Shown here in pieces: positions 32,091 to 44,181 of a stretch of DNA of 64,000 bases (position 1 is the stretch's first letter; every line of letters starts with the position of its first letter). The notes beneath the pieces were generated by a model. That model saw only the letters and a program-made list of their open reading frames with translations. It was not told where the DNA came from and did no database searches. Source of the DNA: Panicum virgatum (Eukaryota > Streptophyta > Magnoliopsida > Poales > Poaceae); contig NC_053146.1 of NCBI RefSeq assembly GCF_016808335.1, positions 36,762,470 to 36,826,469 on the forward strand, in the 5' to 3' direction. The translations under genes were made by a program, and so were the position numbers.

Positions 32091-33520
32091 TGTAGCGAAA
32101 ATGGCCTCTCATGCCATATTTCAATATAATGTTTTGGCAATTGATGACACACGCAACACTTGAACTAATGTGTTTGCTTAGATGATATACTCAGGCTTTT
32201 AGGTTCAAGTGATGACAAAGAGAAGAGAGGCGAAGCTAGGCCCGAAGGGCCGCCCCTACGGGGGTTCCGACGTAAGGCAAAATGTACTCATCGGTGCAAT
32301 GACAGAGATGGCCTGCGGGCTAGGGTTTGGCACCGGATGAACCGACGATAGCAAGTTTGAATACGTCGGTGCAATGGCAGAAGCAGACCAAGGAAAATGC
32401 GTACATCGGATGAACCGATGATGCACCGGTTAATGGCGTCGGTGCAGTTGTCCAGAGAGTTTGTTTTTCAAGGATCAGAGGACAGTTGCACTCACCGGTT
32501 AAACCGACGCTAACATTACATACACCGGTCGATTGCGTCGGTTGATTGCCCGTACACGTAACGGCTAGTTTTCAGTGGGCAGTTTAGTATCACCGGTTAA
32601 ACCGACGATGGCGATTTGGGGAGCATCGGATTAACCGGTGTTAAGCACATTTCTGGCAGCTTTTCTCCAACGGCTATATTTGCTTGTGCTGCCTATATAT
32701 ACCCCCAAGGCCGCACCATTTGAGTGTGCTGGAGTTCAAAGAAGTATACTAGAGCTAAAGATCATCTCCAACCACCATAGAGCTTCATTGTACATCATAT
32801 AGGCTTAAGCACACTTGTTAGAGTGCTTAGTGCTTGATTAGGGATTAGTTCTTGCGAGAGCTCCCTTGAGAGAAGTCTTGCTGCGGCAAGCAAACACTTG
32901 TACTCGTCGTGTGACCCTCCGACTTGGTGTGGAGTGGCAACGACACTTTGTGCGGGGAAGGAGGCCCCTACTTGGTGTTAAAGCTCCAAGATAGTGAAGA
33001 CGGTGCCGTGGTGACGCTTCAAGATAGACGGTGGCGGTGACCTTGTCTTTGTGACTTGGTGTCACTTAGCCTTTGCTTGTCGGGAGCCTTGGAGGCATGG
33101 CAAGACGGTGATCAAGCGAAGAGACTCGGTATCACACTTGTTCTTTGTGAGCAAGTGGCCGTGGACGTAGGGAGGGACTTTGGTGTCCTAACCGAACCAC
33201 GTTAAATCGTGTGTTTTGGTGTCTTCACGGGAGTTTGCATATCCTCTCCCTTACCGCTTTACTTACCGCATTACGTTTCCGCATTTACTCTTTCTTGCTT
33301 ACCTTTACTTTCCTAGTTAGTTTGATTAGGATTGGCTATAGGTTGCAAGTCTTTTGGGGTAAGTAGAGGGTAGCATAGATAAACCTTAGTCATAACTAGC
33401 ATGTGTAGGACGTGTTAGGTTTATCTTATGCAATTAGATTGAGCCCTAGGATAGAAAAGCGATTAGCGACCCTATTCACCCCCTCCCCCTCTAGGGTCGG
33501 ACACCCCGGTGATCCTTACA
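32091..33520 (+). mobile_element. Solo LTR (Sirevirus-like), TSD CATGT
   Basis: A 1430-bp LTR, TGTAGC...CTTACA, flanked by CATGT at 32086-32090 and 33521-33525. It is oriented + (TATA near 32694-32702), opposite to its host. It contains repeated caccggttaaaccgacg-type palindromes and the terminal motif ctattcaccccctccccctc. It resembles the solo LTR at 5300-6735 in length, motifs and ends, so both belong to the same or sister family. Confidence 0.88.
32694..32702 (+). promoter_or_regulatory. TATA box of the solo LTR
   Basis: The sequence tatatatac follows the palindrome cluster in gcctatatatacccc. Confidence 0.5.
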
Positions 33521-35162
33521 CATGTGAAGATCAATGGCTACCACTTGAAGTTGTACCTCTTGTACTTGTAGGGTTACCACTTAAATACCCCGTGTAGGTA
33601 ATCATATGAAGCGCTTGTGGTTTGATACAAAGAGTTGGACTTGGGTAGATGGTTGAGTCTTGAATCTTCATTTTTGATGGATACTTTCAAGTTGATTGGA
33701 ATTGACACCACTTGTAACAACAACATGTGGAATCATAAAGACCACCTTGAAATGCCACATGTAGGATACTAGTAGGATTCTTGACCTTGATACCTTATAG
33801 TGGGGCTCCTCTTCCTATGTCAAACTGTTTGTCAATCTACTTGAATCTTGAGCTCTTCTTGATGAGGGTAGATTTCTTGATTTGAATTGATCACTTAAAG
33901 TTGAGAATCACTTGTGGAACCACCATTATTGCACTAGATCTACTTGATTGAATACCACTTGTATGACCATGTATATCACTTGTAGAGATACAATGATATA
34001 CCTTTTGTTGAATCTAGTATCACTTGTAAAAACATGATAGACCACTTTGTTGAATTTGACATTGATAATCAATTCTTGAACTAGATTGTTTCCATGAGCT
34101 TCTTTCTCTTTGACTTGATCTAGACTACTTGCCCAAATAATTCAACTCGGTTTGAACCAATGACAAGCTTCTTCATACCTCATTCTAAGGGTTATCTTGA
34201 CAATGTTGAGTTAAACACTTGAAAGCTCATTTTCTAGATCAACTACTTGGATTTACTAGCTCATGAATATGTCATATGTTACCACTAGATCATATCAAGC
34301 ATAGAAGCAATAGTGGCAACATAAAACATTTAAAATTATTTTATTTTTCATGAATGATCACTATATATGACTATATGTACTAATCATGTCCTTAGCATAG
34401 AATGAATGCATATGTCAAGTAATTTCACCTTGCTATGTTGGAGTAAAGGATAGTCATTAGATTCCAATTTAGCTTTCTAAATAGCATCATGAAGTCCAAT
34501 TATAATAGCTTGGTGAAGACAATGAATACCAATATGAAAACCATTCTTCACCCATATGAAATGAATACCACTTATCATCAAATGCACTATCTTGTTGTGG
34601 TTGGCTTGCTTCATCTCTTTGATTTTTGCTTGCATGAGAGAATATCATTTGAATATCACTTGAATTTTCATGAATCTCTCTACTTTGGGTGTTGCTTACT
34701 TTTCTTGATCAACCCATTTGATATCTTCAACTAAGCATCTCCAATGACTCTAGATAACCACTTCTATGTTGGCCTTCCAAGCACCTTGCTTGTCAATCCC
34801 ACTCTTGGGCGGCTCGCCTCTCTCCAGAGAGAAGTGATCTCTCCAAGAACCATTCTTGACACTCACTTGAAATGAATTTAGTTGATTGATCAAACAATGG
34901 ACTTGTCATAATGAGTAATTTTAGAGTCTGCTCTAAGTCCTTTTCTTTTTACTTGAGGTTGGTCTTGATTCTCAACTTGAGTAACAAAAGTGTGCCAAAA
35001 ATACTTCTCAATCAAATGGCCTTGTACCCAATACTCGTCATGCTTCTAGATCATTTCAAAACCAAACCTAGGTTCCTTAGTTACTTGTAAAGATGATTCC
35101 AACTAGAGGAACTTTGTAGCTCATGATAAGTCTAGCTGCCAGGATCCTCCTGAAAATAGCAA

Positions 35163-35325
35163 GAGCGGACGGTCCGCTTGCCTTGGGCGGACTGTCCGCT
35201 GTTTACATTCGGTGCATCTGGCGGACCGTCCGCGGTGCAATTTTCTGCTAATCAGAGCCTCTGGTGAAACACTTCATGAATGGCGGACCGTCCGCCGCCT
35301 CTTACACGCGGACTGTCCGCGCTAC
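35163..35325. repeat. Second palindrome cluster inside the Sirevirus
   Basis: Five copies of GCGGACNGTCCGC-like palindromes lie in the internal non-coding region, the same motif as in the LTRs. Confidence 0.75.
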
Positions 35326-35881
35326 CAAAATTCAGACAGCCCAGAATTTTGCCAACTTTCACAATTTCAACTTTGAATTGGGATTATTGCTCAAATAAAA
35401 TTCCAAAAATCTCAAAACTAGCATGAACACCATCCAAAGACTCATATGAGTGAGTAAGAATGAGAAATCAAAAATAAAACAAGTAAAATCAATGAAACTC
35501 ATAAATAGCCCATAAAAGCTTTGAAAAATCAAAAATTTGAAGCAAAGAGTGCACATAAGAACCAAATGTCATATGTACTAGTTTTCAAGCCACATTTGAG
35601 AAGTAAATGACATTTAGCTCATTTTTCAATTTGCAAAAAGATTTTTCATCCAAAAGCAAGATTTAACACAAATAAGTTTGCAAGCCATCAAATATTTCCA
35701 ATGAATTTCTCACAACAAAAATAAGATACTTGTATGTTGTAGCACTTGGACTTTATTGTTTTGACTTGGCATTGGGTTGTATATATGCAAAGAAAACTTC
35801 AATTCCTTGATTCAATCATAAGATCGAAAATAAGAATTTAATTTGAATCAAGCTTCCAATGCCTTTGGTACCTACACACAT

Positions 35882-37927
35882 TCATCCACGTTTTGATGGT
35901 ACCCAAACTAGGTTGGGTCCTCTCAAGTTAGGAGCAACATACTTTGGCAGTGCCTTAGTATGAATAGCGGGATGTTTTGCAATAGTAACAAATGAGATAC
36001 CATTAGCATCCTTTGTAAGCATAATATTTGCATCAATTGAAATAGACTTAGAATTGTTACCTAAGGGACATGAATAAGCCATGTGTCCCTTTTCCTAGCA
36101 TAAGTAGCATCTTCTCTTTTGTTGAGCCTTTTCTTCCTTACTCATTTGATGCTTCTCATTGCCTTGCTTCTCATTGTTCGCTTGAGCCTTCTTCTCAAGC
36201 TTGTTTGGGCAACCCGAAACTAGGTGACCCAATATTGCATAACTATGGCACTTGATGTGAGCATGTGGATTTTTCTCTTGGATCTTGTTCTTGCTCAACA
36301 TCTTGGCATCTTGAATGTGAGTTGGATGCCTTGCTCTTGCCTTGCCACCCCTTCTTGTTCTCTTTTTCATCATCTTCAAGTCATCAACTTGATCATCATG
36401 GTTGATCTTGACTTGAGGTTGGGGTACCTTCTCTTGCTCAACTTGTGGCTTTGGTTGAGGTTCTTGTTGCTTCACCAATTGCTTGGTTGGGCAGATTGAG
36501 GTGAGGTGACCCCAAGTGCGGCACTTGAAGCATTTGACATGTTTAAGCTTTTCTTCTTCCTTCTTCAACTTGAGCTTTTCTTTGTTGAGGCAACCATTTG
36601 CAAAGTGTCCCATCTCATGGCATTGAATGCACATAAAATGAGATAGCTTTATTTCTTCTTGCTTCTTCATCTTCCTATTATATTTATTCTTGCCCCATTT
36701 CTTGCCTTTGACTTTACTCTTGTTGGAACCAATGCCACTCATTTCACCGAAGCTTCTTTGGTTTTTTATTATGCTTTCAAGTGTGACTTTTGATTTTGTC
36801 CATCTCTCTATCTTGTTGCTCAAATACTTCACTTGACTTTGGAGCTCTTTGTTTTCTTCTACATAGTTAGTCTCATATTGCATAGTAGAAGAAGAACAAG
36901 CATCTGTATGTGAAGTACATGGCATAGACAATAAATCATCACATGAGGTGGATACATGTTTCTTGCCTGCATCACAAGGGTTAGCAATATTTTGCAATTG
37001 ATCTTTTGACCCATGTGATGAGCTCTCACTAGTTTTAATTACTTTACTAGAAAGCTTGCTAGTGAGTAAAGCATGGTCTAGTACCAAATTCTCATGAGCA
37101 ATACTAAGCTCATCATGAGTCAATTTTAGCTCCTCATGTGAACAACTTATGACATAAAGTAGATGCTTTTATTGTTCACATGTGTCTTTGAGAAAAGAGT
37201 TTTCTTTTTCAAATTTGATTGTTTTGGTTAACACTTCATCAAATAATTTGGTCAAGCTAGCATATCTACTCAAGAGCTCATCATCTGAATTAAGATCAAT
37301 CACATTGTAATTTGATACCTTTGTGTCACTTTGTGACATAAAGCAATGTGGCGATGGAGATGAGCTTAACGTAGCAATATCATCCGTGCATGAGCCAACT
37401 TGATCATCAAGTGTGCTTGGAGTAGAATCATAATTTGCAACACTTGAATCATCATCATCACTTGACCATGAGGTGGAGCAATCTTCCACAACCACCATGT
37501 CATGGATGTGCTCATCATCCTCATCCACTTCCTCCTTGGTCTTATAATCATCATGATCATCGGAGGGCGCCCCATATTTCTCATTTAGGTAGCTCCAAAT
37601 CTCATGGGCAGTTTCCTTGTTCATGATCTCACCAAGAATGCAACTATGCAAAGATCTAAACAAGATGTTAGTAGCTTGGATGTCTAGATCTAGGCATTTC
37701 TCTTGTGTTGGAGTTAGATTTCCTTCATCTAACACATGAGAAAAACCTACATCCACCATCCACCACATTTGAGGGCAAATAAATTTAAAATTGCATATCA
37801 TCCAATTTTTCCACCGTGCAAAATGTGTGCCATCAAAAATATGTGGACACTCAACATCTAGCCCATAAGTCGTCATCCTCTCGGGTCGGTAAGGACCACA
37901 AATGAGAGACCTCGGCTCTGATACCAC
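35882..37927 (-). pseudogene. Sirevirus gag, one frame with two nonsense codons
   Basis: The frames 37927-37169, 37123-36095 and 36082-35882 are all in the same phase, separated only by TAA at 37169-37171 and TAG at 36095-36097, so the original gag was about 680 codons. The N-terminal part has the copia gag block (YGLDVECPHIFDGTHFARWK, then ANILF... type helices). The C-terminal half has zinc knuckles CIQCHEMGHFANGC and CFKCRTWGHLTSIC, a third with Cys replaced by Tyr (CHSYAILGHLVSGC), and a fourth split by the TAG (CYLC-stop-EKGHMAYSC). Between them are coiled-coil and lysine-rich segments. Its role would be to form virus-like particles. The gene starts about 2 bases inside the LTR-PBS junction region (first Met at 37927). 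Confidence 0.85.
37915..37926 (-). promoter_or_regulatory. Primer-binding site of the Sirevirus
   Basis: The sequence TGGTATCAGAGC, complementary to the 3' end of initiator methionine tRNA, lies two bases from the LTR end. This is the standard PBS of Ty1/copia elements. Confidence 0.9.
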
Positions 37928-40076
37928 TTGTAGGGTCGAGATGGCGGACTAGAGGGGGGTTGAATGGTACTTTCTAAAACTAATTGCGCCGGCTAACCGA
38001 AACTTATGCGGAATTGAAACTATTCGCTTAGCCAAGACTTCACCCCTCTAATTATGACTCTAAGGCACTTACAAAAAGATCCTACACAAAGCAAATAGAG
38101 TGCCAAGCTAGCAAGAGCTCTCCTAACAATTCAAATGCCAAGCCACACAAGTCTAAGTACTAGTACTTTACAAACCGGGGGAGCTCCTACACAATTCTAA
38201 TGAGCAAAAGCACAAAGCCAAACCTAAGCTCACTAGATGCTCAACGACAAGGATACACAATCCAAATCCAAGAGCTCAACTTGCTTAGCTACACAATCTA
38301 AGCAATAGCAACTAATTAAGCTACACAAGCTAACTAGTTACACTAGAGAGCAACTACACAAGCACAAGATATAGATGAATGTAAATACAAGGCTTGTGAT
38401 TTAGAGAATGCAAACCAACGAGAAGAGTAGACAAAATTGACACGGTGATTTTTATCCCGAGGTTCACTTGGTTGCCACCAAACTAATCCCCGTTGAGATA
38501 AGCTCCAAGGTTGCCACCGATCCTCTTGCTAGTGGTGACTCTCAAGTCACACTCTCCCACGTGGAGTGCTCACACCGAGCTCTAGCACATGATCCGGACG
38601 AACCACTTGTTGCTCCTCACGTCTTGCTCAACTAGAGTTGCTCTTCGCGGCTCCCGCGGGGTGAGCACAATACCCCTCATAATCTCTTCTCCGGAGCACC
38701 GCACAATCTTCTTGCGGGATTCAACGGAGCCTCTTGCTACCAAGCCGTCTAGGAGGTGGCAACCTCCAAGAGTAACAAGCACACCGGCTTGCAACACGAT
38801 CACCTAGTGCCACTCGATGCAATCTCTCAAAGCAATCGCACTAGAATCGCTCTCTCACTCGATCGGATGATTACTATCAAGTTAGAGTGAGTAGAGGGCT
38901 CTCAAGCACTCTCACACATGGACACCGAGTCCCCAAGGTGCTCAGCAACCTCAAATGGCCGGCCACACCCTCTATTTATAGAGGGAGGCCCCAAACTAGC
39001 CGTTACACTCAAATCCTGTGAAAATAGAGTTTTCGCGGACTGTCCGCCTCACAGAGACCGGACAGTCCGCCATTCAAAACCAACGGCTAGATCTGCAATG
39101 ATTATGTGTTAGAGTCGACCGTTAGAGCCCCGGGCGGACTGTCCGCACCCCTGGGGCGGACCGTCCGCAGTTCAAAACTTCGAACCAACCGATTTGCAAA
39201 CGTCTCTGACTAAATCTAGAAGTGACCGGCGGACTGTCCGCTCCCCAGGGGCGGACCGTCCGCCGTTCAAAAAGTGAGCACACACAGAAACCGCAGTGTT
39301 TCTGTCCCAGAATTTTCAGTAGGAGGCGGATCGTTCGCCCCCAAGGGCCGGACCGTCCGCAGTACAATTTGGACACCCAAGACAGAACAACCAAATTTCT
39401 GCGCCCGTTTCAGCTTTTAAAGGCGGATCGTCCGTCCTCATGGACAGGACGGTCCGCAGTTCATTTTGGACCACCAACAGAGCCAAAAACGGTTCTGTAC
39501 CAGCACATCCGAGGTAACGGCGGACCGTCCGCCCCCCAGGAGCGGACCGTCCGCAGGTCTATTTCTAGCAGAAAAGTACCTCGGTAAAACGCCCATAACT
39601 CTTAGCTCCAATGTCCAAATTTGGTGATCTTGGACTCTATGGAAAGCTTATTCAGAGGGCTACACAACCCAACTGAATATTTGATCCAAAACACAATGGA
39701 TCAAAGTAGTATTTCACTCCAAGAGCCAACATAATCTCCGAAAAACACCGAAAAGCCTTTCTTGCTTCCCCAAGTTGATAAACATCAACTCCAACTCTTT
39801 CTCCTTTGCAAATGTGCCAACAACACCACGTGAACAACACCATGTGCATGTGTGTTAGCATTTCAGAAATGTTTTCAAAGGATTTTCACTTGATCTCACC
39901 ACGCCACTCGATCCTAGCAACACCGCAATATTAGATCGCTTAAGTGGCACTAGATGACCGATATGCAAACAAGTTTGCCCCTCTTGATAGTACGGCCATC
40001 TATCCTAAATCCAGTCATGCACTTCTCTACACAACCTTTGATCGGTGAAATGAAATGCCCTACAAGTCATACCTTT

Positions 40077-43000
40077 TGTGACACCCTAGGTGTCTGCACA
40101 TTAGTGTTGCATACCTTTTATACATCATGTGCTTGTTTTGCTTGAAAAAGGACATTTTTGTAATTAGAGAAGGTTATATGTGTAATATTGATTTTATGCA
40201 AGGGTCTTTCTATAGTTTAATTTGAATTGAATGTGTGATTATAGCTTTTGTGGAGGGTGTTTTTGCAAAATGTGGTGTAATCATTACATGGCAGGAAACT
40301 TTTCAAATCAGCCCAAGTTTGAAGTGAAATTTCATTGAAAAAGACAAGTTTCCTTTGAATTCAAATTCCCTTCTATGTTTTCAAAATTAGCTCTTGAATC
40401 TTTGATCAAATAAATTTTTGCACAACATCAAAGTTGTAGATCTTGAAAAGTTGAACAACTTTCATGTTGGGCACTTTTTCATCTGAGCCCTATTTTAAAA
40501 GTTATCTCTGGTTTACAGACTATTCCCTGGAATTTTCAAAAATTGCAAAATGATCCTTTCTTCCACCTCCAGCTCCTTCCTCTGTTTTTCCCCGCCGCCG
40601 CTGTGCAGAGCTGTCGCCGGCGCAGTGGAGGGCCTGCCCGGCCACGTTCTGCATCGCGCTGGCGCCCACGCGTCGAGCTGCTCCTCCTCCACCGCCCTTG
40701 GCTGCGCGCTGGTGCCTCCTCGCCTTGCCACGCCACCCAGGGCAGCCCGCGCAGCCGCCACCTCGCCGTCGCGGTGGCGAGCCCGCTGCAGAGGCCGCCG
40801 CCCTCTCCTAGCAAGCGCTCGAGCGCTACAAAAGCCCCAGAAAGCTATTCCGTTCGCTCTTTTGCTCTCTCCTCACCCCCACGCCCCAGAACAGCGCCGC
40901 CGCCCCGCTTGAACGCCGACGAGCTCCACCCCGCCGTCGCCCCGCTATTCCAGAGCCGCTCCGCCCAAATCGACCACGCAAATAGCTTTGCCTCCCTCTC
41001 GTGCAGCTCACGGGCTACTTCCCGTCGACCATCTTCCACCGGAGTCACCTCGCCGTCGTTTGCCTCCGCCGCTGACCCGCCCTGCTCCGTCGAGCCGCCG
41101 CCTCCGAGCCTCTGCCCGCACCCCAAGACCACCCTGTGGTGCGCCTTGAACCCATGAAGCTCCCACACCCCTCCACCCTCGCCGCCGGTGAGCCCCTCGC
41201 CGGGAAACGGCCGGTCAAACCCCGCCTCCCCCTCTGACCCGGCCCAGGGACCTTGGGTTTAGAATTCCAGAAACTCCAGGGTATTATTTGAATAGGCCTA
41301 GACTCATGTGAATAGTGCTCTAAGGACTTCTTTGTAATTTCTAGCTGTGATCTTTGAAATTCCATAGAAAATCGTAGGAAATTCAGAAAAATGTAAACTT
41401 GGATGTTTTGGAATACTTGTGTAAAGCTCTTTGCAGTAGAACCATAATATGGTAGGTGTTTGTTGCAAGTTTTTGCTGTGTAAATGGTTTTGTGTCACTA
41501 GGTAAATAAAGACTAGTTATTTAATCTTTTTCTTATCTGATGATTGAAAGCTTGTCTTGCTTTGAAATTTTTATGGTAGTTTACTCATGTGACATTAGTT
41601 TTTATATAATAATTTCGTGATCATTTCTCATGTGTAGCTATTTCTTTGATTTAAACCATGTTTATTAGACTTTAATTATTATAAATAGTTTATGCTGATG
41701 ATAAATCATGAAAATATTTTGGAGTGACCTTTTTGGATAGTTTATCTTGTACATGAAGTTTGAGCATCAGTTAATGACTAGAACAGGATCTAAAAATGAA
41801 TCTTGCTAATCTGATGTCTATTTTGTTTATTTTCTCATAATTATTTATGTGTAGATAAAATCATGAAAACTTCACAGTAGCTAGTTCATTTCTATGTCGC
41901 CTCCTGTTAAATTTTGAGGTTCTACTTTGCTCAAGTTTGACCTGTATAATTCAAGCTTGTTCTAGGTGCTGTCTGAATGAAGGTTTTGTTGTGAATAAAT
42001 GGCTACATGTCTTGACATGATTTTTACAGGGTAGCTTAATCTGTTCATGTTATGTTTAGGGTAATTTTTACTAAATTTATTTCTATTTGTGCTTTGAGTT
42101 GTTTATTTATTAGAAAACCATGACTTACTTGTTATAGGAAATCACCCCCACTTGTTTATGAAGTTAGTAAACTTCATTTGTGCTGTTGATCAGGATGCCT
42201 TGTGTAGTTAGAATTGTTATTTGACTACTCTATAAACGATTTCCCATGTGTGTTTATAATACTGTTCTTGCATTACATATAGATACGACTGCTTTGTCGG
42301 ACGGGACGTACAAGCTGATCCCGGATTCCGAAGGAGGTGATCTCGAAGCTCAAGCGAACACCGCCGTACTAACTGAAGCCCCGGACCAAAGTTCGGAAGA
42401 GCCTAGGGCTGAAATAGTTAGCGACTACCGAGAAGGCAAGCCCCGGACATAACCTATATTTCAAATTATTATTATTTACTGTTATTACTTGCTTATGCAT
42501 TTACAGTTCTTAGGATTTGAATTGAAACCCTAGATGCATGATCCTAGGAACCTATGTACTGAACACTAGACTTGAGTTCGACTACTTGCTAAGCTTATAG
42601 GACCGGTAAAAGTCGAGTGATTGCCTGTCACTCGCGAGCTTTATAGGAACTGCTTGTTTACTTTCTGTTATCAATATAAGGACGACGGACGGGGTTGTGT
42701 TCGATATCATGACTTTATGTGAGACCCTGTCTGTGTTGATGAACTTGCTAAGGTCGCGGTGTGTGGTAGTGCTGGTTAAGTTTTTGAACGTACTAGCCAC
42801 ATGCCGTAAATATGGTAGGCGGTAAGCCTAGTAGCCGATTGGACCGGGGAATGGATATACCTCCCACTCTCTCTTAGGGATAGGTTTTGTTTTTATGTTG
42901 CGCAACACTACGACTTCGAGGGACAAGGTTCAGCCTTGGAGCCTTATAGTCGGGGAGAGTGGCACTATCCACAAGCCGGAAAGAAAGGTCAACGGTTGTT

Positions 43001-43874
43001 TGGGAACGACCCAACGGTGTTCCAGACGTGTGTGTTAGGTTTGCCTGGCCAGGTTAAGAAATTCGATTCGAATCATCTGCTTCTCACAGTTTGGGACTAC
43101 TTGATCTCTTTGCCACACAGAGTAATAAGAGCAACATTACTATGATTAATCTTGATGTTTGCTTAAAAGATCTACCATGATTGGATAGTAGTTGATTACA
43201 TAGAATGGTTAATCAACTAGAATCTTGAAAGCTAAAACTTGAAAGTAAGGACCTACTCTTTATTGCTTTTTAGCAAAAAGGAAAACCAGAGCCTCACAAA
43301 CCTTTGCATAGTCTAGCTAAAGTGGGCTACTTATATCCGTAGACGGTTAAGTCTTGCTGAGTATTAGAATACTCAGCCTTGCTGTTGAAACCCTTTTTCA
43401 GGTATGAGTTTTGAGGAGCAAATCGCTAGCTTGACCTATCCTTGCTCGTTGCCTCCTGGCTGGTCCGTAGAGTGAGATATGTCTTCGATCGGCAATGACT
43501 ATGACGAGTGATACCATGCTTGGGCTAGTCTGGTATCCTTTTGCGACGTGTTGTAGCCGTCGTGTTTTATCTTCCGCTGTCTAAACTATAAACTTAAGTG
43601 GCTTGTATAACTGTTTTACCAAAGTTGGTTTTGTAATAATGGTTTGAACTGGTTTATAATCATTACTATGCCTGTGTTGTAAAATTGTGGTTGTAATATC
43701 TCTGAACTCGCCTTCGTGCGGGGTATGCTTGTTCGATCCGAGAACCGGTGGTTGTATCGGGACGTTACCCGACAGACCAAGAATTGTTCCGTTTGAAGTG
43801 CGTGTGAGCTGGTGTTGCCTTTATGGTGATGGCCTGCGCTCATGAGCCGGGATAATTCAGGTGGTTCTGCCACA
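40077..43874 (+). repeat. Long LTR of chromovirus (Tekay) type, left part of the chimera
   Basis: A 3798-bp segment with TG...CA ends (TGTGACACCC ... GCCACA). It has no real coding capacity; a GC-rich block at 40550-41230 resembles the GC-rich half of the Tekay-like LTR at 58663-61949. Frames within it (for example 42246-42452 and 40543-41157) are not recognisable proteins. The size, ends and adjacent PBS fit a Tekay-type LTR, but the family assignment is inference. Confidence 0.6.
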
Positions 43875-44181
43875 GCTAGTATCAGAGCTGACTCTCGCGG
43901 TTTCACGGGCACGTACGAGCGTAAGTGCGGAGGCATGAGCACGGGCGCGTGGGGGCGCAGATGCCACCGGCATGTGCACGGGCGCGTGGCAGGTCAGTGC
44001 ACGGGCATCTGGGATGCGCCGTGGGCACTAGACGCACGGACGTGGCACAGGGACCGTTGGCACTGGACGCACGGACGTGGCACATGGGCTGCTGGCACTG
44101 GACGTACGGGACGTGGCCAAGAGAGGACGTTCCTGGCTTGGGATTGACCACGAGGACATCGGTCTCTTAAGGGGGTGAGCA
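43875..44181 (+). mobile_element. Cassandra TRIM internal domain
   Basis: It starts with PBS-like AGTATCAGAGC (43878-43888) and continues with ctgactctcgcggtttcacg and G-rich repeats of the gggcgcgtgg and ggacgtggca type. It ends in a polypurine tract at 44167-44181 that abuts the next LTR. There is no coding capacity, as is typical of this terminal-repeat-in-miniature element. Confidence 0.7.

Larger units (their letters stand above)
31298..35881. other. Sirevirus non-coding internal region (pol absent)
   Basis: AT-rich sequence without long frames. On the + strand it contains many actccccct / ctccccctt tracts (about 31470, 31892, 31986, 32032), which are polypurine-like in the sense direction. 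It also holds numerous cacttgta-type motifs, a nested solo LTR at 32091-33520 and a short palindrome cluster at 35163-35325. No pol domain was recognised on either strand. Confidence 0.6.

Noticed and set aside
40543..41168. GC-rich frames of 107-204 codons on both strands
   Set aside because: They sit within the long LTR of the chimera, with no recognisable domain and frames open on both strands due to GC content.
42246..42452. Short + strand frame LIPDSEGGDLEAQANTAVLT
   Set aside because: It looks protein-like but lies in the LTR with no start context or homologous domain; it was not counted as a gene.
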